Shown in pieces: positions 35,901 through 47,100 of a DNA stretch of 64,000 nucleotides. Under the pieces are notes generated by a model, which was not told the origin of the DNA, searched no databases, and saw only the letters and a list, made by a program, of their open reading frames with translations. How positions within the stretch are numbered: position 1 is the stretch's first letter; every line of letters begins with the position of its first letter. This stretch comes from Magnaporthiopsis rhizophila (taxonomy: Eukaryota; Ascomycota; Sordariomycetes; Magnaporthales; Magnaporthaceae), in contig PYSS01000096.1 of the NCBI GenBank assembly GCA_003049465.1, positions 62,001-126,000 of the forward strand, written 5' to 3'. A program made the position numbers and the translations under genes.

Positions 35901-38154
35901 ATCTCCCTGTGCTAATCCCTCGTGGCATGGGCCACATATTCTGTAGGACTCTCTGATATATGGCTGACAAGCCCTGCCCGTATGTATCGGCGCCCGCATA
36001 AAGTGAAACTCGTGGTTCCTCTATCCGTGCATTGAGGCCATATCAGAGCAAGGAATAGCGACGGACGGTTGCTCCCTTCGCCCTCTTTTTGCTCAAAGTC
36101 TGATAAGGGTGGCAACACCATCACGGGTACCTGCTGCACACCTGGTCCCTTTTGTGTTCTCGACCTTTCTTTTCTGTTGGGCGAACATTTTGATAAGACC
36201 CTTCGGTATCTGAGGAGATAGAGGAAAGGAGGGGGTGTGAGAGTGACCTGGATGCTCGTAACGTCTCACTTGCGCGCACAGCCGGCACAGCAACCCGGAA
36301 GCGTTGCATCGCCGGCGCCCGGTTGAGCTGAAAAGCAAGATAAAAACACATCATTGTCTGGTTCTTAGGTGCTAAGTTCTTGGTCACCCGCTCTCAAAGG
36401 GCAGCTACCTGCTTTTTATCTGCCACTCACCATTTCCCGTTTCACATGTAGGGTACGACGTCTTTATCGGCATGACCAAACATCAAAAGGGATGCGATAT
36501 CGAGGAGTAGGGTGGCACGATTTTGGGGCCCCGTTGTCATATGAAGCGGGCGGGAGGGAGTGGTCGAGGAGGGGCCGGCATCGATGCCCTATTAGGTACC
36601 AGGTACTGGTGGTACCTGGCGCGGGCTGGGTTTGTTGTGCCACGATGGCCCCTGATAAGCAAAGCGATATTCGCCATCCGCGCCATTCTTGACGTGTTAA
36701 GGTAAGAGCCAACCCGCATGCAGCGTGCAGCATGGAAGGCCAGAGATCTGTGCGAGGGAACCCAACGGCTCTCGTGCTCTCTCAATACCTGCGCACACGC
36801 ATGCTGCAGGCCAACACGTCTAATCAGAAGGACAGGCACACGCAAGGACGCCCCCATGTTCACATCCGCATCCTGGACAAGGCGGTGTCTGGAGACGTTA
36901 CCTCCCGTTTTAGGCATGCACATATAGTCAGCAGCCACTTGACAAAAATGCCTTGACTAGGGAGGAGGGGAGGTACAGGCTGCCTCGCCTCCTATCTCAC
37001 TCTGTTTTTGATCGCATCGTGACTGGAAAAAGGCAGAGGAAGAGGACTTCTGGCTTGGCAACATGCACGTGATGTGATCCTGCCCCGTGGTTGGATGAGA
37101 GTGTTATCTCGTCAAAACTCTCGCATAAGAACAACCTAAGCCTAGGCATTTTGGCTTCCATGGGCCGTTTATCTCATACGTCTGTGCCACTGTCGTGATT
37201 CCGGACCAAAATGTCACTTTCGATTGCACCCATCCCTCGATACGCCAGATATGTTCCTGCTCTGGGATGACTGTGCGACTCTTGTATCCTCCACCGCCTT
37301 GCTGTACAAGTATAACCCACACACACCCGCATGCCACAGCGTGTCAATGATGTGGCCTCGAGGCATCCGCTCCCGGGCCTCGTTGGGCCAAAATGGCCAT
37401 TTTTCCGGTCTGACTCCATTCGCCGCCTCCGAGATGCGGCTTGGAGATTTGCCGGCTGGGACCAGTTAAAGTCGTCCGCCGAAACGTAGTCCCGGATCTG
37501 GTCATGTTCCGAGAGCAGTTACTCACCGCCTGAAAAAGCCCAAGGTGCCAGAATCCAGGTGGACGACAGCCCCTCCGGCGGGCCAGACAGCACACGTATC
37601 ATAGGTGCTGATCAGGACTGACGGTATGGCGTAGTGTGGCAAATGAAAGCCGGCAGGAAGGCGGGGTGACCTGGGTTTCGCCGCCCAGCTCTATTCGCCT
37701 GCCCTCCAATGGACACACATCGGTCATCAGGGTCCAATGCGGCGAATAGGAGACGCAGCGCAAGGCGTTAGGTAATACCTGAGGAAATGACATCTCGTCC
37801 GCGCGGAATTGGCGCCGGAGCCCAAAGAACGAGGCACAGCGCAAGGGGGCGCGAGGGGGCGCTTCCGGATTGGTCGAGGGAGCGCCAAGGCGTTTTGGAC
37901 GGCTGGCTTGCGATGGCGGTGGTACGTTGCCCCGCACGCCTCCCAACGCGGTCAGGTTCCAGCCCAAGCCAGCCTCACTTCTTGAGACTCCGGTCGATGG
38001 CAGCAACAGACATTGAACCCTCAAGACTCGCGAGAAAGAGAGGGCAAGGCAAGAAACACAACAGACACCAAGACTCCGGACGCAGAGCCGGATAGGAAAC
38101 GTCTCTCGCAGTCGTTTCCTTCAACGGCCCGCCTTTTACCGACTCCTTGGAAGC
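32923..38154. other. 5.2 kb intergenic region between divergent genes
   Basis: No supportable gene. It separates the Cys/His-cluster gene (-) from the next gene (+), so both promoters lie here. A TAGGTA-GA-TACCTA inverted motif with further CCTA units lies at 34704-34725 and a GGTACC-rich patch at 36593-36619. Open frames around 33500-34700, 35347-35877 and 37599-38024 overlap frames on other strands and have no protein-like features. Confidence 0.55.
34704..34725. repeat. TAGGTA / TACCTA inverted repeat
   Basis: TAGGTA and TACCTA arms separated by two bases, followed by two further CCTA units. It could fold into a small hairpin; no function is evident. Confidence 0.8.
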
Positions 38155-39426
38155 ATGCGGTTCGGCGACAGCATCAAAAGACTGCTGGAAACCTACAACA
38201 ATTGCCTTGAGCTCCTCGAGGTCTTTAGGCGCCGCACCGACGAGGCAACGCCGGAGTCAGACGCGACATCGCTCCTCCAGAAGTCTCTCAAGTCGGACCG
38301 CGACAAGATTGAACGCCGATATGCCTCTCGGCTGAGCGAGACCGGCAAGCGCCTTGCGCGCGGTGACGGTGAGTGTAGCCCTCCATGCAGCCCAATGCAG
38401 CCCAGCCGGCCTCTGTTTCCCTCACTGACTCCCCTCACCACTGCCTCCGGCTTCGAATTGGGGTTTCCAGACAAGGCAAAGTCTGTCCTGCGACGGACGC
38501 TCAAGAAGCTCAACGCCGCCCTAGTCGGGCTGCTCCACATGGGCAAGCATGATGACGCGATGCTGCCGTATGACGCGCTTAAGCGACTGTCCAACTCGTC
38601 GCGCATCGACGCCGTCAACGCCATCGACCAGCTCTCGCACAGACTCGCGAGCGCGCCCTCGCGACGGTCCCTGGCCTCCTCCGGCAGCGGGGCCGCATCG
38701 TCGTCGGGTGATGGCCACCGACGGCGCCGGGCCTCGGCTTCGGACGCCGGCACGGCACTCATCACGAAGACGCGCAAGGATCCGGGCAGGAAGCCGTCGC
38801 GAAGGGCGTCCAAGGAGGAAGCAGCGGCTTCCAAAAAGGCCCGCAGAGCGAGCGAGTCGAAAAGAGACAGCAAGAAACTGTCCAAAAGTGTCACGGCAAG
38901 CAGTACCGCTGGCAGTACTGCAAGCAGTCCTGCAGCCGCCCAAAGTAGCGGCAGCAATGAAAACAGCAGCGGCCCCGCCGCCAGCAACACAGCCAGCACC
39001 AGCGTCGGCGACGCCCACGGCCCGACCGTCGGCAACAACAAAGACAGCACCATCAACAAAGACAGCACCAGCACCGGCGCCAGCAGCGCTAACGGCGGCG
39101 GTGACGGCGACAAGAAGGGTGACAGAAAAGTTGACACTGAGCACGGAATTCCCTACAGGCCCAGGACGCCTCTTCGAAGCCACCGGTTCCCGATGAGCGT
39201 GGCCAACAGGATGTCCATGATGACCATCTCGTCAGTCAGCACAAAGCTGGGGGAGATACCCGAGCGGCGACGGCTGCGGAGAGCGCACGGGTCCAGCTCT
39301 GAGCCGGGCTCGGGCGAAAGTTCCGAATACAACGTGCTGCCAACATACCCCCTGAAACCTTACCGGACCGCGCCAGGTTCACGATCTAAGAACACCGGTT
39401 TCTGGGGGCTTTTCAGCAGGCGGTGA
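38155..39426 (+). CDS. Basic Ser-rich protein of unknown function
   Basis: Not recognised. The start context is AAGCATGCGG. The N-terminal part is helical and ordinary (MRFGDSIKRLLETYNNCLEL, then KSDRDKIERRYASRLSETGK). One intron is predicted at 38369-38470: donor GTGAGT, CTGAC branch, acceptor TTTCCAG. It is 102 bases (34 codons) without a stop, so the unspliced frame is also open; the sequence inside (CSPPCSPMQPSRPLFP) looks unlike the flanks, which favours splicing. The spliced protein has 389 residues. Residues about 73-130 continue the helical region (SVLRRTLKKLNAALVGLLHM); the rest is disordered, with Lys/Arg clusters that could be nuclear signals, then Ser/Ala/Asn-rich repeats and a short C-terminal motif ending FWGLFSRR. 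The tandem SRP72 gene starts 1.2 kb downstream. Gene call likely; function unknown. Confidence 0.75.
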   Translation: MRFGDSIKRLLETYNNCLELLEVFRRRTDEATPESDATSLLQKSLKSDRDKIERRYASRLSETGKRLARGDGECSPPCSPMQPSRPLFPSLTPLTTASGFELGFPDKAKSVLRRTLKKLNAALVGLLHMGKHDDAMLPYDALKRLSNSSRIDAVNAIDQLSHRLASAPSRRSLASSGSGAASSSGDGHRRRRASASDAGTALITKTRKDPGRKPSRRASKEEAAASKKARRASESKRDSKKLSKSVTASSTAGSTASSPAAAQSSGSNENSSGPAASNTASTSVGDAHGPTVGNNKDSTINKDSTSTGASSANGGGDGDKKGDRKVDTEHGIPYRPRTPLRSHRFPMSVANRMSMMTISSVSTKLGEIPERRRLRRAHGSSSEPGSGESSEYNVLPTYPLKPYRTAPGSRSKNTGFWGLFSRR

Positions 39427-40630
39427 CTTGTTTTGGCGTCGCATTTTAGGCTGATTGACGCTGGGGAACGGAAGCAGGGCGTCGGCCTAATACTCACGAG
39501 TAAGCCGAGCCCATTACCCAAAAGCCCTATGGACAGGAAATTTTCTTTCCCCTGGTCGTTCACGCACCCACCACCTAACCCCACCAGCTTCGAACGGACG
39601 AGGACGTGAACGAGATAAGACGCCAGATCTTCGAAATCCCCAACTTGGAGCTAACCTTGGCAGACATGCAATGAAAGGAACCCAAGAAAAAAAATCAGAA
39701 AAAACAAAACAATGGAAAAAAAAAAAAAAAAAAAGAAAGAAAGAAATTTGCCAACGCTTGAAATTTTGCGGCGGGTGGGACTAGGATGTCGTGCTGGAAC
39801 GGTCTGTTTTCTTTTTTTCTTTTTCTTTTTCTTCTTCCTTCAAGCTTGCAAAGATGCACGGATAGAGCCTGTGGGTGGGTGGGTCCAGGCGTACAACGGC
39901 GCCTGTGAGAGGGAGGGGCCACTGCCAGGGTCTCACGCGAGCTTCCCTGGTCGAGTGAGGAGATGGATTTTTGCATTTTGCCCTCGAGGGACGACCGCCG
40001 CCCACAGACCATTGGCACGGCCGCGCCTCGATGCTGCGTGCGCGGGCGGACCTGCAGTTTAGAAGATAGAACAGACTTTTTCCGGAGACGAGAGATTGAA
40101 TACCGTCGACGAAGGCAAAGAGAAGAGACAGAGACGTCCCGGGATAGACTGCCCTCTCTATATCCACAACAAAATATTTTCGACGCCGCAAAATTCTTTG
40201 CCCCACACAGTCACGTAGCCCCTCACGAGCCTTGACCTTTGCCCACTTGCAGCGTACAGGCCGAGTCACATTTTGCTCCAGCGCAGTGACAGCCACGGGA
40301 ATAGAACTGCAAAGGGCCTTTTCGGGCTGTGCGGGTTGCGGTTAGACTGGCCTCCCTTGCCGAAGCGTGGGCTGGGGTTGTTTTTTTTTTTCTCTTACAA
40401 ACAAGCGAGCACCAAGCAGCAAGCGGCAAGCGGCAGCAGCGGGCACAAACACTCCCACACTCACTCTCCTTCTCGCTCTCACACTGCACACACCTTTCCT
40501 CTCCCGCCTCGTGTTTCCCAGAGTCTAGACGCAATTGATCGTTCCCCAGCTTCAACACGACCGCGCCCAGCACTTGGCAGATAGACATTTGACTCCCAGA
40601 GCTCCAGCACAGACCAGATCGTCGTCCAAG
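39427..40630. other. Intergenic region upstream of SRP72
   Basis: It holds a poly(A) of about 16 at 39718-39733 with GAAA repeats, and a CT-rich block at 39808-39838. The last 200 bases are rich in CAC, CTC and AGC, a composition often seen in fungal 5' leaders just before the SRP72 start. No gene is visible. Confidence 0.6.
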
Positions 40631-42792
40631 ATGGCGGACCCCGCCATCTCGGCCCTCAACTCGCTCCTCCGAGGCACCGACATTGAGGACCACGCCGAGG
40701 CCCTCAGGCTGGCAAACGACGCCATCCGCTCGTCCCCATCGTCCGGCCCCGACCTCCACGCCGCCCAGCACACAAAGGTCGTCGCCCTCGTCAAGCTCGA
40801 CCGCTACGACGACGCCCTGCGTGCCATCAGCGACGGCGGCGATCGCCTTGCCCAGGAGTGCGCCCTAGAGAACGCCTACGCCCTCTACAAGACCGGCAAC
40901 CTCGATGCTGCCGCCGCCATCTGCGACGACTTCTGCGCCAAGGCCCCGGCCTCGTCCGCCGCCCGCGGCGCCCGCCACGTGAGCGCCCAGGTTGCCTACC
41001 GCGCCGAGCGCTTCACAGACGCTGCCAGGGCCTACCGCGAGCTGCTCGACACCGTTTCGCGCGAGGGCCGCATCAACGAGGAGGGCGACCTGCGCATCAA
41101 CATGCTGGCCACTGCTGCCCAGCTCGAGTGGGCCGGTGCCGGCCACCACCTCTCCGAGTCGGAACGACAGACCTCGAGGCAGGACATGGAGACCTTTGAG
41201 GCCGCTTACAACGCCGCCTGCGGCTGTGTCGCCCGCGGCGAGCTTCAGAAGGCCGAGGTGCTGCTGAAGAGGGCCACGGCTCTGTGCCAGACTTCGGAAG
41301 ATTTGAGCGACGACGAGAGGCAGATCGAGCTGGTCCCCATCCTTGTCCAGCACGTCTACGTCTTGATAAGGCAGGGCAAGCTAAACGAGGGTGCCCAGTT
41401 GCAAAACTCCATCAGCATATCAGAGTGAGTTTTTGCCCTGCCTGGCTCTGTGCCTTGGAGAGGCTCACGTGCTGGCTCCCGTTTCCAATAACCAAATTAC
41501 TGACCCGTTCTGTCTTGTTGTTCTGCTCCAGGATATCCGATGACTCCACAAAGTGGGTTGCACAAAACAACTCGTTGGCACAAGGGCAGGGCTCCAATCC
41601 ATACATGACTGCCCGCCTCGCCGAGTCCATCAAGCCTCCCACAGACAACAGCAGGCCGTTTGAGTACCAAGCCGCAGTCCTGAGGCGAAACAAGGAGGTC
41701 ATTGAGCTGCAATGCCAAAAGTTCAGCGGCGTCCGTTCTAGAGCGAGGACAGGCCTGACGAGGGAAGACGCCTCATCAGCACCCGACACCTCGCGTGAGG
41801 CCAGCAACCTTGGTGTGCTACACGCTGCGGCTGTGTCGCACCTTCAGACCGGAAAAGAGGCCCTCAGGAGCATATTGCCGCTGCTCGAGTCGCGCCCAGA
41901 CGACATCGGCCTCTTGCTCACCATCATACAACTCTACATCCAAACAGAAAACCCAGCACCAGCCCTGTCTCTGCTCGAGGCCCTCTTCAGGCGCCTAGAA
42001 GCTGTCACCACCCCTGACTATGCCGACGTCCGCTTCTCCCCCGGCCTCGTCGCCCTCGCCGTCGCTCTTTATCGCCTCCAAGGCCGCCATGCCGCCGTTC
42101 GCGCCGAGCTGTCCAGAGCCGCCGTGCATTGGCAACAGCAGTCTGCCGCAGGGAGCAGTGACCTCCGCGACGGAAGTGCGCTGTCGCTGTTGCGCCAGGC
42201 TGGAATTGAGCTGTTGCACTCGCAAGACTCGTCAGACCTCTCCACCGCCGGCACGGCTTTCTCACGATTATGCGAGGAGCAGCGTGACCGCCTTGCCGAA
42301 GCAGGCCTAGTAGCTAGCTTTGCCACGAGCGACCCGTCTCGCGCGCAGCCTTACCTGGCCGACCTGACGCCCGTCGAGAAGCTGACGGCGGGCGTGGACG
42401 TGAATGCGCTCCTGGACGCCGGCGTCGCTTCTCTTCCATCATCTTCATCATCAGCCACGGCCACTGCGGCCGGGAGCAGGAAGCGTGGGGCGGCAGCGGC
42501 GGCGGACGGCGCGGCGCCGGCCAAGAAGCCGCGGCGCAGCCGAGCCAAGCTGCCCAAGGACTACGACCGGGAAAAGAAGCCAGACCCGGAGCGGTGGCTG
42601 CCGCTGCGCGACCGGAGCTCGTACCGGCCCAAGGGCAAGAAGGGAAAGAAAAAGGCGGCCGAGGCGACGCAGGGCGGCGTCGTCAAGGAGGAGGAGACGC
42701 TCGAGCTCGTCGGCGGGGCAGGGGCCGTCAAGGTCGAGAAGGCGCCTGCGGGCGGGGCAGGCGCCAAGAAGAAGAAGAAGGGTAAGAAATGA
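40631..42792 (+). CDS. SRP72: Signal recognition particle subunit SRP72
   Basis: Protein of the cytosolic signal recognition particle, which takes ribosomes making secretory proteins to the ER; SRP72 pairs with SRP68 on the 7S RNA. The start is the ATG in CAAGATGGCG. Exon 1 40631-41424, intron 41425-41531 (107 bases; donor GTGAGT, ACTGAC branch, CCAG acceptor, frame kept through a split Glu codon), exon 2 41532-42792; 684 residues. TPR-like helix pairs fill the first 270 residues (KLDRYDDALRAI, ECALENAYALYKTGNLDAA, CVARGELQKAEVLLKRA) and continue after the intron. The SRP72 RNA-binding motif lies near residues 604-630 (KLPKDYDREKKPDPERWLP, then SSYRPKGKKGKK), followed by a Glu/Ala linker and a Lys-rich end (AKKKKKGKK). 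Length and domain order match the family. Confidence 0.95.
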
Positions 42793-43965
42793 AGGGGGAG
42801 GAGGAAACGTAACGACATGAAATGGAATTGTAGGCGTCCATACCTAGATACGTAGGTATGCCCCGCGAGAATGGCCTGTTTGTTTTTGGATAGGGCAGGC
42901 TTGCGGGGACGCTTCGCTGCTCGAGGGAGAGATACTCACTCCCTCTGTCGCGCGGATGCGACGCGTGCTGGTTGTTGGCTGATGGGATGGTGTCTTGGGT
43001 GGAAAAAAGAATGTAAAACTAGGGTTTTGGCCCAAGAGAAAAAAAAATAGGTATGATGATCATGGGGGCTATTTGAATGTGAAAACATGGACTGTCATTC
43101 ACGGAGGAGTTTTGTTGAATGTGTTTCTTCAACCTTTCAAGGGCGATACGATAATAGCAACCACCACCATCTCACTAAGACTTTGTCAAACTTGGGATAG
43201 CCATTTGATCATGCGTGAGCTGGATTTGTTTTTTGTTTTCGGGTTCTATTTTGGGCTGTAAGCGATACATGAGACTTAAGAAAAAGGAGAAAGGGGCACT
43301 CGATGTGCCTGTGCTGTTGTTCCGATTTGAAACAAGGCGTGTGTGCGTGTGTGTAGTGAAGTCTATCGGAGAATAAAGTGGCTATAATTCTGCTGGCCGA
43401 AGCAAAACAAACAGAAAACAAAAACAACAAGAAGATGAAACGCCCCCTGTTTATTCCCTTTTCGCGCCGACAAAAATAAACCGTGCCATTGCATCCATCC
43501 GTCGTAAGAGAAAAAAGGGGAATAAGGAAGAAAAAGGAGTTGGGGAGAGTGGCGGACCAGGAAGGAAAACGACAAAAAAAACAGAAAACAGAAAAGAAAA
43601 AAAAAAGAGGGGAGAATAAAAGAATGAATATGATAGTGAAAAGAAAAGGCAAACCCGCGAGAGTGCCGCGTCAAGGTTTGGCCAAGTTAGAAACATGTAG
43701 CTAGGGGGATAACAGAAGCTATAAGAAGGGGGAAAAAATGCAAAAAGAAAAAGTAGGAGAATGAAGGGTGGTAGCTACCACAAAGGCTATCTGGGTACAC
43801 TCTCCGTCGCGCCGTCAAGAGGGGTCAGGGTCAGGTCCGTCAACCTTTCACGCCTGCAGATCTCGACGCCCCGTGTCTACCTATTGATACAGAATATTAT
43901 GGAATGCGGTGAAGTTGCCCGCTGAGAGCCAAGAACCCGGATCTTCTTCTTCCGTCGCTGTGCTT

Positions 43966-44015
<50 letters not shown>

Positions 44016-44024
44016 TTTTTTTTT

Positions 44025-44059
<35 letters not shown>

Positions 44060-44162
44060 TCTTCTCGTTGTTGGTTTTTTGTGTGTTTTTGTATTCTGTT
44101 TCTTCTATTTCTCCCTCTATCCACATTCGAAGCGCCGAAATCGACTCCTATCGGGGCAGGGC
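42793..44162. other. Convergent 3' region between SRP72 and the Sec7 gene
   Basis: Both genes end into this stretch. A TACCTA-GATACG-TAGGTA perfect hairpin lies at 42841-42858, just past the SRP72 stop. Purine-rich sequence at 43500-43640 and the long poly(T) at 43968-44056 follow. Frames here are products of the homopolymers. No gene is visible. Confidence 0.6.
43968..44056. repeat. 89-base poly(T) tract
   Basis: All T except single G bases at 44015 and 44025. It lies about 100 bases beyond the Sec7 gene stop and, on that gene's strand, is a poly(A) run probably inside its 3' UTR or terminator region. Confidence 0.95.
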
Positions 44163-47100
44163 TTAGGCGCTGACGACCTGGATAGGTGGTGGGCTCTGAA
44201 GCTGCTTGTCGCCATGTTCGGGTTCCCTCTCGTCCCCACTCGCGTTGCTCGATCGAGACCCAGGTCGCGACGAAGGCTCGGGCGTCAAGTACCGTGAATG
44301 TGCGCCCGCGCTGTCCGGAGGGCTGAGGAGGCTGCTACCCTTGTCGTCATCGTCACCGCTGTCGTCACCGTCGGCCGGCTCAGCTGATCGCACCCGTCCA
44401 CGGCCGTGTCCGGGTCTCAAAGATTCCCGGCTCTCGACAAAGACCTCCTCATCCGAGTCGTGCTCGATCGGCGGCAGCGGGGTCCTGCGCCCTTCCGAGA
44501 AGCTCACGGCCGCGTCGCTGTCCTCGTCTGGGAGTGGCAGGTTTGAGCCGGACTTGTGTGCCTGGGCGGACGAGTATTTCCTATGCAGCTCCCGGAAGCT
44601 TCTTGCCGTAGCGGTGCTGGCGCTTGCGGCAGACTCTCGGCGCTCGGCGTCCCTGGGCGACTCGAGGACTGCTTGATAGTCCGCAGTGGGAGTCTCTCCT
44701 CCGTCACCGGTCGGCGACAAAACCGCGTCGTCGCGAGGGGTCCCGGCCTGCTGCGCTTTGCGCTGTCGCAGCCGCTGGTCAGGCGTCATGGCCTGCAGCT
44801 CGCCGCCAAAGCTGATGACTGAAGCCTTCTTTCCATGAACCACGAAAGAACCCGAGCCGCGGGTCAGCACGTCCGTTTCCCGAGCCGGCTCCTCGTCGGC
44901 AGAGGTGCCGGATGCGGGTTCTTTGCCTTTGCGATTGCTCCTGTGGTGAGACAAATGGCCCGCACTCTCCCGAAGCGTCCGGTGCAGGCTGCGACGTATT
45001 TTGCTACGGTCCTGCCTGTCCGCAGACGATCCGTGCGGGGTGCCCTCCTGGCGCTCCCGACCCTCACTGCCATCAATCATGGCCGAGGCTGCTGATTTCG
45101 CATCGGCCGCTCGTGCCTGATCGGCATCAATGAGCCCTGCCTGCTCCAGGAGATCCCTTTCGGCTGCGTCAAGCTCGTCGCTGTGCTCCTCTGTGGACTG
45201 AGATGGGCTCGAGGCCGATGCGATGGCTGGGGTTGATTGCGAGCTGGGGATCTTCCTCGGAGGCGATGCGGCCGCCGACATCGCCGATATGGCGCTAGAT
45301 ATTGATGCTTTGCGTAGGCGGATGGCCTCGAGTCCACGCGGAGGGAGATCCCAGGAATTGTGGTGCCTGTGGTGTGCTTGATATCCTGGGGCGCTCGTTG
45401 GCGGAGTCTGGAACACGTCCGTCTCGGGAGATTCGACGGGTTCGTCCAGAGCTGGAGGCGACAAGCTTCGGCTGGCCTGCTCGGCGCCCTTTGGGCTGTG
45501 CTGTACGACCGTCGACATGCTGTTTCCGGCCTCCTCTCGCCCAACTCCCGTCTTCTCGGGCGAGGCGTTGGGGGATAGGCGGGGTGATGGCATGAGACCG
45601 AGCTGCAGCCGCTCTTCTTCCAGGTCCATCAGGAGAATGTCGCGATGGCACTTCAGCCTCCACATCTCCATGCGTGTCCATTTGAGCTGTGCCGCTATCC
45701 GCGCCGCGGCCAGCAGTATCTGGTCCCTGGTCTTGGGCTGAACGGGCGCCAGGAGCTGGAGATGCCTGGCGTTTCTCAGCTGGTCCTCCAGTTTGGCCTC
45801 CTCGGCTTGAATCCTCTCGTTGGCGTCAGCTATCCTCTGTGCCATGACCTCGCGGCGGGCCTCAAGGATGTCCTGCGCCATCTTCTGGTCGATCCGGCTC
45901 CTCGAGATGGTTACCTCTCCGGTTGGGGTCTGGACTGACTGGGACGACTCCGAATCCAGCCTCCTCATTGCCCGGCGCGTCTGGCCGTCGTAGCTGCCGC
46001 CAACCACCCCACGCATGCGCACGCCCGAGGTTCTGAATGCGGCAGCATAGTTGAGCTTTGCCAGCCAGTCATTCAGCTCCTCCTCGTTGTCCGCCAAAAG
46101 CACCTCCTCTGAGCCCCCGTGCTTCACATAGACAAAAGCGTTCTTGTGCTTCTTGTAAGACGAGTCCAGCAGAGCAACCGCCCCATCAGTCGACATCAGG
46201 CCATCGGGTTTGAACTGGTCCAGGGGTGGGTGGAAGATGACTGGAATCCCGTCGTGGCCGTGCTTGATGTGGGTATCGTATTGGTGCATCAGATTCTTCA
46301 CCCAGGACGTGTTCCGGAAGAAGTAGAGCTGTGCGCCCGTCAGGATTGCACCCCACTCCTGCCACGGTGATCGCGTCTTCTTCTTCTTGGCGTCCTTCCT
46401 CCACAACAGCCCGACCTTTGTGATCTTGATGTCTACGATGCCTGCCTGCGCCTCTTGAGGGTTCGTCGCCGTCTTCTCCGTCATGAAGGCATCCGGGCGC
46501 GACCTTGCGGATACGATCTGGAGCACACCAGTTTTGAAGAAGGTCTTGTGCAGCTCCTGCAGGTTAAGCGTCTGTCCGGTGCCGATGTAGCTGTACGTGT
46601 CCTCCAGGTGCATGACGTCTTTGAGGTTGGGCCGCAATATATCGAGCTTGTTGTCGATGATGAGCGTGTAGGGATCGATGGGCTCCTTGGCCACCCGCTT
46701 GGCCGGGTCCGGATTCCCCAGGGTGAAGGTCTTCTTCTTGGACTTGTGTGCGATGATGCGTTCCCCGTTGATGTCGAGGTCGTCCTCAACGTGGATGAAG
46801 GGCGTATAGGTGATGTTGTCGTAGAAGCACTCGAGTATGTCGTCGAAAATGCCCTCGCCGCGCGTGTTTTTGAGATAGTCCGTCTTCTGCATCTTGTACT
46901 TGTTATTCTTGTTGAAGACGTCGGTGTGCAGGATGAGCAGCGAGAAGGCGATGAAGTAGGCCTGATCCGGGTTGGCGTAAATGCCGGGGTTGCACTCATG
47001 GTAGCGGTTCGCGAACGCCTGCAGGCAGCGGTCGATTTGCTGCGTTTCTTTGGGCAGCTCAGCCTCCATGAGAAGCTTCCGAATGGACATGTCCATCGGA

